Shown here: one piece after another, positions 1-11,416 of the stretch | Layout: every line of letters starts with the position of its first letter | Numbering within the stretch: position 1 is the stretch's first letter | Source of the DNA: Naegleria lovaniensis | Taxonomy: Eukaryota; Heterolobosea; Eutetramitea; Acrasida; Naegleriidae | Assembly (NCBI RefSeq): GCF_003324165.1 | Contig: NW_025407824.1 | Location: 434,001-498,000, forward strand | Reading direction: 5' to 3' | Length of the DNA stretch: 64,000 nt | The notes under the pieces: model-generated | Databases searched by the model: none | What the model was told of the DNA's origin: nothing | The model's input: the letters and a program-made list of their open reading frames with translations, nothing else | Translations under genes and position numbers: made by a program

Positions 1-763
1 TTTGTACTCCATGACTCCATTGTCAATTAATGGCATGACTCCAATAGGATGACAACGAACAATGCTCATTGGATGGCAAGCACTTTGCATCAACACTAAT
101 ACATCAATTGGGTCCTTGTCCTCACCGAATGTTTGTGGAATGAAGCCATAGTTAGCAGGATAGGTCAATCTATTGTGATTACAGCGAAAAATGGCAGCAA
201 CGCCGAATTATTCAACAAATATGATGATTTTGTGTGAAGTCAGAATTAGAGCAAGGCAAAATTTCATAGTACGGTTATGATGATGTTGTAATAATAATTG
301 ATGATGAAATAATTGAGAAGCAAACGTATTCAACAGGAAGAGTCCAGAAGATGAGTGGATCAAAGGTCATTTCTAAATTCTGTTAATACTACTACTTACG
401 AACTAGAGAGGATGTGGCTCACCTTCAATAAACCGTACTTGGTATCGTATTGATACTTGATTTTGCTTCCCTTTGGAATTTCTGCCAATAACGGAATAAT
501 CAACAAATAAAATCATCAGAGCCAAAACTTACCAATAAGGGCATTGAAAAGTTCTGATGATCCTACATCCAGATCATGCCAACTATTCAATGATTGGTTT
601 CGTAATGTCCGAATATTTAAAGTTGATGAATATTAAAAAAACAAACTGGGCTTAAAACATACGCATGAATAATCATGTGCGGGAAAGCAACAGAAGGAGT
701 AATCTCTGGGGACTCCTTGGTATCTTCTGAAAATTTTACGGTCTTTGAAGGTGTTCCGCTCAT
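1..763 (-). CDS. PPA: Soluble inorganic pyrophosphatase (family I), 5' part, cut by window edge
   Basis: Hydrolyses pyrophosphate to phosphate, driving biosynthetic reactions forward, normally in the cytosol. Four exons can be joined: 763-663, 582-533, 481-400 and 169-1, giving 134 residues before the window ends. After about 30 residues of leader come the conserved blocks WHDLDVG, EIPKGSKIKY, YPANYGFIPQT and GEDKDPIDVLVLMQ. The last two carry the metal-binding D-x-D-P-x-D signature of family I enzymes. The splice joins restore continuous homology to plant and bacterial-type family I enzymes. The C-terminal half, with the remaining active-site acids, lies beyond the left edge. The ATG at 763 is the first in frame and follows an A-rich leader. 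Family assignment is secure. Confidence 0.9.
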
Positions 764-985
764 TGTGTTTTCTTGTGTTCGTTTCATGCACCGTGAGGTG
801 AGTTGGCAGAAGGCTTGATGGTGAAGAACGAGAAGAATCTCGGCAATTTTTTATTCGCTCGATTTGCGACAAAAGCAATTCTTTTCGAAATAAAAGTGAG
901 ACACTTGTGAAAAAATTTGAAAGAGATTTGATGAAGAAGGCTCTGAGACGTACATTCGCTAATGCTTGAGCAAATAATTCATTGT

Positions 986-2055
986 TTACTTCTCCATTTT
1001 TCTAAGAGCTTGTTCAAGATAAAAAGGATAAATCAAATCCACAAGTTCTACCCATTCCAAAACCATCATATAAGGATAAAGTTGTGTAATACGTTCCTTT
1101 TCTTCTACAAGTTTATCATCAGCAGAATTTTCATCACCCCCAACAATGCAAAAATCAGCCTCTTCAATCTTGTCAGTAAAATCTCCACTTCCAAATTCGA
1201 CAAGCATTTGACAGTGTTTATAAGTTAGAGTTTTTGTGGGATGTTGTTTTAAAAAGGTTTCATGTAAAAAAACTTTCTTTCCACTAATTGGCCTGTCTAA
1301 TCTTCTAACGCCAAATAAGTGCAAATTATGTAAACTGCATTTTCCTTCTGTAATCCATTTGGTTGACATGATCCAGCGACCTGTGGCAATCGCCTGTAAA
1401 ACTTTCATTGTCCTAGCATATGGTGGAGCTGTTATGTATTTAGTATGTCAAATTAATACAATGAATAAGTGTTAACTTACCAATGATGTGAGTGATGTCA
1501 TTAGAAAGAGTATCTATACCACAATTCAGCTCAGTAATTCACATCCTTATTTTGAACTAAAAACTTACCTCGGTCATCGATTGATTCTTCTTTCACAATC
1601 ACATTGTTCTTAATTGCTTCATCTGTTAACATTTTCTTGACATTTTTGCTAAATTTGTCATTGGTGTTCTTAAATCCGCTGAATGTAATCACGGTTGCTG
1701 GAGCTGTTGCAGTACTTGATGCATGATCGGAATTATTTGTTATTGATTCTCTTTTCACTTTTTTACTTTCTTGTACAACATTTTGAATATTGGTCGATTC
1801 TTCTTCGTCATCGTCACGTTCTGTGTCCTGACTGGCATGAATGGATGTTATCACCTGAACTTCTTCATATTTTCTCTTAGTTGATCCGAGAGGTGTCGTC
1901 GTGTTTGATTGATGACTAGAAATCCTCTTTGGCAAGCTTACAATTTCTTTTGAAGGAGTTGATGCTTTGGGGCTTGTATTAGCAAAGGAGCTTCTTCCTT
2001 TTGATGATCGAGAAGGAGAAGGAGAGGCTGTTTCTTTGGTCCCAGAGTTGCCCAT
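986..2055 (-). CDS. Tandem-BRCT domain protein, likely DNA-damage or chromatin factor
   Basis: Three exons (2055-1569, 1513-1481, 1428-986) give about 320 residues. Residues 1-120 are Ser/Thr/Lys-rich and look disordered, with a basic stretch (KKVKRES). A first BRCT starts at VITFSGF (about 121), continues through SNDITHIIAPPYAR and ends in the aromatic signature ATGRWIMSTKWI. A second, more divergent BRCT covers roughly 220-320. C-terminal tandem BRCTs usually bind phosphoserine peptides in DNA-damage signalling (PTIP, MDC1 and Rtt107 style). Which of these it corresponds to cannot be told. The tiny 33-nt middle exon is needed to complete the first BRCT. A TTGGCGGG element lies 31 bases upstream of the ATG. 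The stop of the hemerythrin gene is 115 bases further upstream. Confidence 0.8.
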
Positions 2056-2085
2056 TTTTTATTTTTTTTAATCAAATTTTGCAAG

Positions 2086-2093
2086 TTGGCGGG
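2086..2093 (+). promoter_or_regulatory. E2F-like TTGGCGGG element upstream of the BRCT gene
   Basis: TTGGCGGG matches the classic E2F/DP site form. It lies 31 bases upstream of the BRCT start codon at 2055, inside the 115-base gap behind the ankyrin-hemerythrin stop. Related elements sit upstream of other genes in this window. Function is inferred from the motif only. Confidence 0.3.
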
Positions 2094-2170
2094 CTTAACG
2101 GCTCTTGGTGAAAGACAGCAGAATCAACATTCATTCGTGAGTTGTTTCTCAAGTCCTGGGAAACACCTGT

Positions 2171-4246
2171 CTATTTCTCTTCATCTGGAGGATGGTTGTT
2201 TACAAAGTCAGCAAGTTTCCTGTCTGTAAAATTGATATGTTTGACGAGCCAACCAATTAAGTAGTTCAGCAGTTCAATATCCAAACTTGTACTGTGATTT
2301 TTCACATATTCACGTTGCATGTTTCGAATTTTCGTAGTGAAAGTCTCATGCTCTTCTAGATGCTTTTTAACATAGTCCTCACCTTAATTTTTTAGTTATT
2401 CATGTCAGGTCACAAACAACAAATACTCACCAATTCCTTTTCTATACTTCATCATTAACAATTCTTCATCCTCAAAGTGAAATTCTGTATATTGTTAATC
2501 ACACAAGTCATAAAACAACAAATACACACCTGTATACTCCAATAAACAACCAATAGTGTAACCAACAACCCAATGTGATTGTTTTGTGAGAGAAGCTTCA
2601 CTCAAATTCTTTAACCATTCAATTAGTTGCATATGCTGGGAATCAATTTGTTCGTAGCCAACCGCGTACTTTTGAGGATCCCAAGAGACCGCAACTAACA
2701 GGGAATTTCTCCTAGAAACGGTGGACATTCTTGATTGAAGCTCTGTTGCTGATTGTGAGCTAAAACTCATAGTGTTTCTATGACTCTTCTCTTTTTTTTT
2801 CTTTCCAAACAATGAGCTCCAAAAGCTTTCCTTTTGAATGCCTGCATTATCTTGCTCAAGCTCTTTTTCCATCTTCTTCAAGTCAATATTTCTCTCTTTT
2901 GCCAGTTTTTCAATGGTCTTTTTCTGAGCATTTTTGAGTTGAAGACTTTTTGAACTGTACAAGTGATAGAGCTCTTTGATCATGGGCAGATTTTCATTGC
3001 GAACTGCAATATGAAGTGCTGTGTCACCAATCTTATTTTGTATATCTAATTGAACTTCTTTAGATCGAATGAGAAATTCAAATGTACCTTCTTGTTCTGA
3101 AAGTACTGAAATGTGTAAAGGAGTTAATCCATAAGCTGAATCCTTCTCGTTAAATAATTGTTCAATTTTTTCTACGTCGTGAGACAATATTGAAATAATG
3201 TGTATCAGACTTTCTAGGTATCCTTTTGAACATATATGATGAATCACTGTTTGTCCCTTATCATTTTTCATGAAAAGTAATTTCAGTAGTTTTTCATGTC
3301 CAATATGATTATTACAATATTCTAATAAATATTTAGTCACATGAGGGTGTCTTACTGCTCTAAACAAACACGATTCTTGTTTGGTATTTCTTCTGAAAAT
3401 ATTATGTTTCAAATCTTCAACAATGAATTGAACTTTTTCCAAATCACCTTCTCGACAAGCTAAATGAAGTATGCTGTTTCCACAATACACCTTATATTCT
3501 ACATCCACATGAAATCCAAGCAGTACTCGTGCAACAGAAAATCCTTTGGATTTGTTCTTGGAGTTGAGAGAGACGCTGAGTGGCGATGCTTCATACTTGT
3601 CATGAATATTCAAATTTGCTCCATTAATGGCCAACATTGTCACGCTCTTGCTATGAGCACTCGAACAAGCATAGAATATTGGTGTTGCTTCAGCTCTATC
3701 TTTTGATTCTAGCAAGCAAGGTTGTTTATCCAATAAATATTGCATAACCGTGAGAAAATCTAATTTTGCAGCTGTATGAAGAAGTGAGCATTTCTTTTTA
3801 GGATCCAATAAATCTTTGGTGAAATCGAGAGGATGATCTGATAACGTTTCTGCTTTTTGTATCGTTTCCAACATTTGTTTCTCATCAGTTATGGTATTAT
3901 GCAGTTCAAATGCCAGGTCAGCAATGTTAAATAACGATTTTTCACACTTTCCATTTTCCTCTTCCAGTGATTTTGATTCTGTTGGACTCGAAAAATTAAC
4001 GATTGATGTGATATTTGCAGAAATTCTCTTAATATCTGCTGCGGTGTCATCATCTTCATCTGATGAGTCGCAAGCTGGTGACTTTTTCAATAACTCGTCA
4101 TCATCTTCCTCATCATGTAGTTGAAATAGAGAATGTGAGTGCATGGTATTTGTATCGAACATTCCATTGATGCCACTCACACTCAACCGTTTCGTACTTT
4201 CAAATGTATTGATGATGTCTAAAACACTCACACGTTCGTCTTTCAT
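2171..4246 (-). CDS. Ankyrin-repeat protein with C-terminal hemerythrin domain
   Basis: Three exons (4246-2530, 2484-2431, 2382-2171) encode about 660 residues. The N-terminus is acidic and low in complexity. Ankyrin repeats span roughly 145-450 (for example LLHTAAKLDFLTVMQYLL, NSILHLACREGDLEKVQFI, GLTPLHISVLSEQEG, GDTALHIAVRNENLPMI). A Lys-rich coiled linker follows, then a hemerythrin domain from about 515. The hemerythrin ligands appear complete once spliced: His in DSQHMQL, HFEDE (HxxxE), HLEEH (HxxxH) and HINFTD (HxxxxD). The domain should therefore hold a di-iron centre that binds O2 or senses redox or iron. Without the two introns it would look truncated. The ankyrin partner is unknown. 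It is divergently arranged with the amino-acid transporter. Confidence 0.85.
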
Positions 4247-4797
4247 TGTCTCACAGTTAGTGGTAGGTAGTGGTTGTATGTTATTGGGAGTTTGAAATAA
4301 AAATCAGACGTTATGATGATGTTTTTAAACGAGACGAATGATGTTTTTAAACGAGCTGTTGTTGTATGGTAGGTTGAAAAGCGGAATGTGGATTGTTTTT
4401 TTAAAAAGTAGATGTGATGCCGCGTCAAATGTCAGTTTTTGGTATTTGTTAGATGAGGGACGCAAGGACAAAGGTGGTCCAGTAAGAAATGATGTTGTTG
4501 GTGGTGTGTAAAAAGTGAAAGACCGAGTAATTCAACGAACAATATTGCAGGCAATCATGCAGATGTTTTTTTTGAATTTGCCAAAAAATTTCTATTTCAG
4601 GAAAAAATCGAGTCCGAGTCGACTCTGTTGACAACCTAGTCCAACATATCCTGGTTTCAGCAGCCTTAAAACTGGACCATTCTTGCTCAAAGATTTCTTT
4701 TTTGCTCTCAGACTTTTTCTCGGAGTCGAGCATCAAACTCCGGTTGAGCACTCCTGCATACCTTCGCCTCCAGTAGTGAAACACCACTCCAAAAAAA
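4247..4797. other. Divergent intergenic region between ankyrin-hemerythrin and amino-acid transporter genes
   Basis: This 551-base gap must hold both promoters. It contains an 18-base direct repeat (4316-4333 and 4338-4355, ATGATGTTTTTAAACGAG) close to the ankyrin-hemerythrin start, and a perfect 10-base palindrome GAGTCGACTC at about 4615-4624. Open frames here lack coding character. Confidence 0.5.
4316..4355. repeat. Two direct copies of an 18-base motif
   Basis: ATGATGTTTTTAAACGAG occurs twice with a 22-base period, 70-109 bases upstream of the ankyrin-hemerythrin ATG. It is either a short tandem duplication or a duplicated factor site. Confidence 0.6.
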
Positions 4798-7021
4798 ATG
4801 TCATCACTAGATCCCTCTTTTCATTCAACATTCAATGGCTCTTCATCCTATCACGACGATGGTGGCATGGATTTGAGATTTAATTCATTCCGAGGAACTG
4901 CTGAAGATGGCTATTTAGTAAACGGATTGAATAACCGAGAATATTATGATGGTGAAAGTGGACATAATGCAACCGAAGAAGGAGCATCTCTGTTGATGGA
5001 AAGTGGTTCAATAAATCATCATCATAACGATGAAAACAACGGAGGAGATAAAGTGAACGAACATGAAGTGCATATTAAAAAGCAATTACCTTCCAAGACA
5101 AATGCAGTATCTGCTTTTTTGAATATTACAAAAACATTTGCTGGTATGTCATTTTAGAGAATCATTTTTTTTCAAAAACATTATTGTGATTTCGTGACAA
5201 TATTAATTTATTGATATTTTCCAATATTTCAGGTGCTGGATCTTTTGCGTTACCGTGGGCCCTGAAACAATCTGGGCTGTTAGCAGGAGTCATTACATTA
5301 ATTTTATTAGCAATTTTGAGTAACTATACGATGAAGCTTTTAATAAGATGTCGAAGATATTCAATCTCAGGAAGAATATAAGGAAAATTCAGAGTATTGG
5401 AAAATTAGACCGATTCGAATTCCAATTTCAAAGAAAAAAAATGTAAATGAAGAAACAGGTGAAACAGTCATTGAACCTGTTTATCCCAAACGACATCCGC
5501 CTCCACGAATTGAAAATCCTGAAACTGGAGAAATTGTGACAACAATATCAAAGGCCATGGATCCTAATGATTACATTTATGAAGAGGATCGGATTATTAC
5601 CTATGCTGACATTGGATATGAAGCAATGGTAGGTTTAAAATTGGAGTATTATATCATAACTAATGAATCCATGTGCATAATAATTAATATTAACAATAAT
5701 TTGCGAATATTTAAAATAGGGAAATGTTGGAAGTATAGTCGTACACTTCTTAATGATGTCGTGTAATATTGGTGTTGCTACTATTTATTTGGTATTGATG
5801 GTAGGTTTCACACAAATGAAGAATTATTTAAAATAGGCAAAACAAATAATCAAAAAGGCCTCATGTTTAAACGGAATGGTACCTCAAATTTCTCTCAGAA
5901 TTTGGATGTTGTTTTTCATACCATTATTTGTAATATTGTCATGGATCCGATCGTACAAATATTTAGCTCCATTGACCCTTATAGGAACTCTTGCTCTATT
6001 ATTCGCACTTGGATCAGTCATTGTTTATGGTTTCATTTATCAAAGACACAATATGAAGTGGCCATGGGAATATGCTCATGTGGCTTTTATTGAACCTGCA
6101 ACCATTGTAAGTTTAATTTGATTGTATCAAACACTTATCTTTGGATTCATTGCATGATTGAACATAGCCATTATTTATTGGAAGCGCCATGTTCTTATTT
6201 TGTACTCATACCATGATGTTGTCTGTTGAACAATCCATGAAAAAGAGAAAGGCCTATTACTGGACTCTTAATTTATCATTTATATTTATTGTCATTATTA
6301 ACTTGGCTTTTGGATTGGTAAGTACATTTTGAGTGTACAGACTCATACGAACCTCATGCTTTTTAATAGTTGGTCTTTGAATTCTTCCCTTATAATATCC
6401 AACAAAGTGCTACTGCAAATTTACCACAAGATTCCATTTTTGTTTATATCATTCAATCATGCCTTTGTTTGGAATTAATTTTAACTTATACTGGTAAGTC
6501 AATCATGCGGTGTTCACACAATGAAAATATTATTATTACAGTTGTTCTCATGCCTGTTGGAGAAATCTTTGACGAAAAAGTTCTACAAAAATTGTTAGAC
6601 AAAATCAAAAGATTTGTCACATCCACACGACTATCTTCTGTTCTCTATTATTTAACAAGTGGAATATTCCGATCCATCATTGTGTTATTAACTGTTGGTT
6701 TAGCTGAAATATTTGGAGACAAGTTTGGAATTGTCATGTCTTTCATTGGCGTAAGTAGCATGGATTCAATGTTTGGTGAGCTCATTGAACCACCATCATT
6801 ACTACTATAATTTCATCTTTACAATAATCATAATGACTGTACAATAGGCTCTTTCTCCTAATCCTCTTGCATTTGTCTTGCCTCCTCTTTTTTATCTCAT
6901 TATTATGAGAAAAACTATTTCACTTTTCACATTTATTTTGAATGTTTTCATTATGGTATTTGGAATTTTAACAATGGCTTGGAACACTTATTCGAGTGTC
7001 ATGGCCATCCTTAATCCTTAA
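4798..7021 (+). CDS. Amino acid/auxin permease family (AAAP) transporter, with an apparent one-base frame break
   Basis: A membrane symporter for amino acids of the SLC32/36/38 and plant AVT kind. Eight exons are inferred: 4798-5143, 5233-5628, 5720-5800, 5837-6106, 6168-6317, 6370-6493, 6542-6750 and 6848-7021. After a 110-residue hydrophilic N-terminus come the family signature GAGSFALPWALKQSG, the ITYADIGYEAMG block, and about eleven hydrophobic segments ending in an FGILTMAW helix. The summed coding length is 1750, one base more than a multiple of three. The frame from exon 2 stops at 5379-5381, while the frame that continues to the end opens only after 5346, so the shift lies within 5347-5381. 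No canonical intron there fixes it. This may be an assembly error or a recently broken gene. The hydrophilic insert after the break (about 5350-5600) is long for the family. Confidence 0.75.
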
Positions 7022-7451
7022 TCATCGTTCGATGTGAATAAATATTTCACATTCTTGCACAAGTAATGTTTTGTATTTAACAACTACACTCTCGCTAGTG
7101 TTATCCAAACACTAGTTAATATTTATCTCTATTTTTTAAATCGAAATACAACTGTCATCCAATTGTAATCTTTCCACAGCTATCCATATTCCTTTTCGAA
7201 AAGGAAGTTTCTAATTCAATAACCTTTCACACATGTCACTTTTTATCGCTCAGCAAAACGGTCACTGAAATTTCAATGTGAAAGAGCAATTCAAATTGTA
7301 CATTTTCGTTGATCCCAGCATACAACGAATATTTGGTTCATCTCGCGCCAAAAGATCTGGAATCGCTTGTTGTAGACCCAATCTGATATTGTGGATGACA
7401 TTTAAAACCGTTGTGGTTCCTGGTCAACTGTGTTAAATACAACAAAAAAAA
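7022..7451. other. Intergenic region upstream of the GPI-anchored propeller gene
   Basis: These 430 bases hold the transporter 3' end (an AATAAA lies about 20 bases past the stop) and the promoter of the next gene. A GCGCCAAA element (7345-7352) lies 100 bases before that ATG. No coding or RNA gene is seen. Confidence 0.5.
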
Positions 7452-8966
7452 ATGTTGAAATATTCCCTTCTCATTTTGTCTGCTATTTTGGCAGTTTGCG
7501 CTTGTGTGAGTGCTGCTGTGACATCTCCATTGACCACTAGAGTTTATTTTGGTATGTATCTTGTGTGTTGTATTGAGAGAGTGTAGTTGAGAGAAATATT
7601 CTAAATATGATCCTATTGTATCATTATTCGTTGTGCACGACTCCAATGATGATGATCATGAATGGAAATCATAAATGATGATCATATTGATGATCGGCTC
7701 GACTCTTCCCACGACTCCTTGACAAATGGCATACATTCCACGATGGTAATCATCACCCATACATATTTACACTTGGTGTTGTATCCACGAACACCCATGA
7801 ATTTTGACACTTGACAAATAGGTGGTTCTTTTGCTTCCTTTAACGGAACCACATTCAACAACATTGGCTACTATGATTTGAAGGAACAAGCATTCAAGGC
7901 CATGTCCAATGGTACTGATGGTCCTGTTCATGTTGTTCACGTTGATTTCTTTGGTAACGTTCTCATTGGTGGTGCTTTCACTCAAGTCGGTTCTCTCAAG
8001 ACTGGACCTATTGCCATGTGGAGAATCGATACAGCACAATGGACTTCTGTAACTTCTACCATTTCATTCAATTCTGGTGCTTCTGTGAGTGTCATTGATA
8101 CCAACTGTGCCAACATTGCCACGAGCACTAGTGCATTCCCTTGTGATATTTTCATTGGAGGTCAATTCACTATTACTAGTCCAGCTGCAACGAACATTGC
8201 TTACTACAAGTATAGTGATAAAGAGTGGAAGGCATTCTCTGGTTTCACTGCTAACTCTGTGAGTGCCATTGCAAAGAACGAATTCCAAACCACCACTCTG
8301 AATAAGGTCTTCTTGGGAGGTAACTTTACCTCTTCCTCAAAAACCTATGGATTTGGTATTTATGATACTTCCAAGAGTACTTTTACTGGAGTCGATGGTG
8401 TATCTGGTGTGACTGATATTTACTTTAATCCAAACTTGTTCTCATCGGATGATATTTTCGTTGTTGCCACCACATTCCCATCCACCACTCAATGTGTGGG
8501 ATTGTGTACCTACAAACATACGGATGGATCTTGGAGCACCAAGGCTGGTTCCGATCCCATGACTACCATCCGAAAACTTGCTTACATGAAGGGTACTTCA
8601 GTATCCAGTGTTGGAACAGTCTTTATTGCTGGTAGCAGTGGTGTCAAGAAGGCAACTGCAGGAGGAACTTTCTCATCATTTGGTTCTCCCAATGTGAATG
8701 TCTATGGAATGGATATTTGTGGTACTGCCAGCAATGAAGCTCTTACTTATTGTAGTCAAGGATCAGTGGCTGCAGGTGGTCAAGACTTTTTATACTTTTA
8801 CAATGCCAAGACCAATGCTTGGACCAATTTGTTGAGTGCTTACACTTCAAGCAATTATACTGTGCAAATTAATTCCATCTATGTGAAGGTGTCTAGTGCT
8901 GTGAGAATGAGTGTTTCAATGGTGGTTTTGATGATTGCTTTGATTGCATCTGTATTCTTCTTCTAA
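7452..8966 (+). CDS. Secreted, GPI-anchored beta-propeller-like protein with GGxFT repeats
   Basis: Two exons (7452-7551 and 7822-8966) encode 414 residues. A 20-23 residue signal peptide (MLKYSLLILSAILAVCACV) sits in exon 1. The body repeats a pattern of a GG-x-F strand followed by an Ala-Tyr/Trp-Tyr strand: GGSFASFNGTTFNNIGYYD, IGGAFTQVG with IAMWRID, IGGQFTITS with IAYYKYS, and LGGNFTSSS with FGIYD. Such repeats are typical of Rax2-like cell-surface proteins with a propeller fold. The C-terminus is a hydrophobic tail ending in SVFFF, directly after a Ser-rich stretch, as expected for GPI attachment. Several NxT/S sites are present. The likely role is a cell-surface coat or adhesion protein. 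The specific function is unknown. Confidence 0.75.
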
Positions 8967-9899
8967 AATGCAGTAACAGCCTTGTAGTTTTGTAATAAAC
9001 CATGAACATCTTTGCGAAATTAAGAGTGACACACAACGCGTTTAAGTCTAGCCAAAATTTGCACGCCATGTGCCATTTTAATTTTGTAAAGACGTTGTCG
9101 TAAATGATTTTTTTTTTCCAAATTAAGGAAAACAAGTCTTGGTGTTGTAATGCCGGCAAAATGCTAAAACTTTGACTCAAGCTGAGGGAGATGAAAGGAC
9201 TCATCCTTGGTTTTATGTTGCCTGCAATAAATGGAGAATGTGCATTGACCCAAGTTGAGGAGAGATGATGATTTTCATGCATCCTGTATTGAGTGAATTT
9301 AAATTTCAAATTTAAATAAATGTAATAATTACATGATCAATGTTTAAAGACAGAACAGTAATTGATTCTCTCTTTTGAGCGCCATACAAATTCTCCACTA
9401 TTTTTGGTCTTCATATCCTAATGGTTAGAGATGTTCAACATGTTGACAACTTAATTCTCGTCTTGGTGTGACAATTGTTATAAACATTTTTAAACCCTGA
9501 TCTGTCAGGCGATTCCACGAAAGACCGTGGCGCTCGATCTTTTTACTCTCGTGTACCCTCTCGAGAAAACATTGTCACTCAACACCTAGGCTACAAAATT
9601 CAAAGGGCATTTAATTGTTCGCTTCTTGTTTGTGTGTTAGTGACATTATTAGAATTCTCCCAAATTGGCATTTATGCAGTATCTGTGCAAGTTATGCAAA
9701 CAGTTGAAATATGTAATTTCTTCATGCCAGCTCTCTTTCCTTGTCATTTCCATAAAAGCATTTGTATGTACTTTCTTTGATAATTTTAAAAACTAAAAAG
9801 AGTTTTTTCTCCTCGTCCGGTCAAGTATTTGAGTTCTAGACAATGGTTTTCAAGAAAAATCAAAAAACAAAATACAACAAGACCATCGATTGAAAGTCC
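8967..9899. other. Long intergenic region with a structured, Pol III-like patch
   Basis: 933 bases without a convincing gene. The propeller gene's AATAAA is at about 8993. Around 9405-9545 lies a patch with more structure than its surroundings: GGTCTTC at 9407 can pair with AAAGACC at 9520, there is a short hairpin (CCACG-AAAGAC-CGTGG, 9514-9529), and a T5 run follows at 9539-9544. It does not fold as a tRNA. The rest should contain the homeobox gene promoter. Confidence 0.4.
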
Positions 9900-11309
9900 A
9901 TGCAATCGGCCTTTATCAAACCAACTTACAACTTGATATTCAGAATGAGAGACGAGGGTAATAATTGTGCAAGAAGTGCTTCCATGGAAAGTTGTACTCT
10001 CCACTCCATTCATGAAGTGTTGGACAAGAGTCACCAAAACATGTTGAGACCATCCTCACTGTGTGTTCCACCTCATCATTACAACCATACATATAAATCC
10101 AATGGACAACCTTACCATCAAGGTAATCATTTACATTCTAACCTTTCAAACAAGAATATTCCTTCAAATATCCACTCCACAACACTCCATTCTTCTTTTC
10201 AATACAGTTCGGTAAACAATTCCACCCATCCCATCAAGGAATCTCTAGGACACTCTCTAAATTCTACTCCTCTTCATGAGGCGAATGATGAATCGTGGTA
10301 CAAGCATGCACCGACATCTCATTACAAATCATCCCATTCGGTCTCGAAAATTCCAATCTCATCCTTACCAACCCGGGAGAATATCTCTAACCAATTGACA
10401 ACATACAACATTCGCTTTAATCAACCACACTCATTGGTAAAGACGAACACCGTTCAACATACAAATGGAGTGAACTCAAACCATCAAGTACCCTCACACC
10501 TATCTCATCCACATAACATGATGATGAATAACATGAGAGGGAGTAGTTCTAGGATGAGAAGATCAAGTCTCTCCGCTACAACTGCTCCTATGACAACCAA
10601 TAATAACACAACACAGAGTCCAACCAACAAGAATTGTCTACCATCCATTGCTGAGATATTAAGGAACATCGAAGATACCATTCCCATGACTTTGATCAAC
10701 AACAAGGAGCAACACTCCACAAGAGAATGGACCAACACTATGAATGAACCTAACCATGTTTACTTGGTGAACCAAAATGATGAAGGATCTCAGTTACAAG
10801 CACTTTCAATGAGAAATCAAAGTTTGGAGATGAATAACAACCATATGAAGCCAACCACCATGAACTCACAACCAACAAGAATTGATCAATTCTCACCTCA
10901 CTCATCATTAGTGCTGAACCATAGAAACAGATCGAATAGTGTGTCGTCCTCTGCCATCTCCTCTTCTGTTCAAAGTGCTAACACATCCTCTTCTCAAATG
11001 AGTAATCGTTCCAAGAATTGTTCGAATTCTAGTGATTCAACTCTTTACAAAAACTCCAAAATTTCAAAATCCAATAATACCACCACCATGCTCAAGAAGA
11101 ATAAGAGGTACTTATCAGATCGAGCAGTGAAGTTATTGAAAGAATGGTTATTCTTGAATTGGGACAATCCATATCCAGATTCTAATCAAAAAAGAGAGTT
11201 AGCCAAAATGGCCGATATTTCAGTTTCACAAGTCAACAATTTTTTCATTAATGCAAGACGCCGCATCTGTAAAAAGTTTGAAAGCCCTCCTGAAGATCAC
11301 TTCAATTAA
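9900..11309 (+). CDS. TALE-class homeodomain transcription factor
   Basis: A single exon of 469 residues. Residues 1-395 are rich in Ser, Asn, Thr and His, with no globular signal. Residues 400-465 form a homeodomain. The third helix VNNFFINARRRI carries the WF-N-R type recognition pattern with Ile at the TALE position, and the loop NWDNPYPDSNQ holds the three-residue extension with PYP that defines TALE proteins (KNOX, PBX, MEIS, TGIF). It is therefore a nuclear sequence-specific DNA-binding protein. In other lineages TALE factors pair with a second homeodomain and control zygotic or differentiation programmes. That role here is inference. No KNOX or MEIS partner domain is recognisable in the N-terminal part. 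Confidence 0.88.
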   Translation: MQSAFIKPTYNLIFRMRDEGNNCARSASMESCTLHSIHEVLDKSHQNMLRPSSLCVPPHHYNHTYKSNGQPYHQGNHLHSNLSNKNIPSNIHSTTLHSSFQYSSVNNSTHPIKESLGHSLNSTPLHEANDESWYKHAPTSHYKSSHSVSKIPISSLPTRENISNQLTTYNIRFNQPHSLVKTNTVQHTNGVNSNHQVPSHLSHPHNMMMNNMRGSSSRMRRSSLSATTAPMTTNNNTTQSPTNKNCLPSIAEILRNIEDTIPMTLINNKEQHSTREWTNTMNEPNHVYLVNQNDEGSQLQALSMRNQSLEMNNNHMKPTTMNSQPTRIDQFSPHSSLVLNHRNRSNSVSSSAISSSVQSANTSSSQMSNRSKNCSNSSDSTLYKNSKISKSNNTTTMLKKNKRYLSDRAVKLLKEWLFLNWDNPYPDSNQKRELAKMADISVSQVNNFFINARRRICKKFESPPEDHFN

Positions 11310-11416
11310 ATTTCCTAGATTTGATTATTCTTACAACAAATATTTTTTTAAAATTATATTATATTTAAAATCATTCCGAAGAAGAAATATTACACCATGT
11401 AGCAGAATATTTGAGA

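Noticed and set aside
2041-2055. N-myristoylation signal (MGNSGT) on the BRCT protein
   Set aside because: The motif is allowed, but a nuclear tandem-BRCT protein is an unlikely target and the sequence is low in complexity; too weak to claim.
4449-4787. Minus-strand 112-residue frame in the divergent gap
   Set aside because: No homology or coding character; it overlaps the likely promoter of the transporter.
8893-9309. Minus-strand 138-residue frame
   Set aside because: It overlaps the end of the propeller gene antisense, has odd composition and no recognisable domain.
9405-9480. Candidate tRNA starting GGTCTTCATATCC
   Set aside because: The D-arm-like CCTAATGGTTAG is present but no T arm with a paired stem and TTCRA loop exists at the right distance, even allowing an intron.
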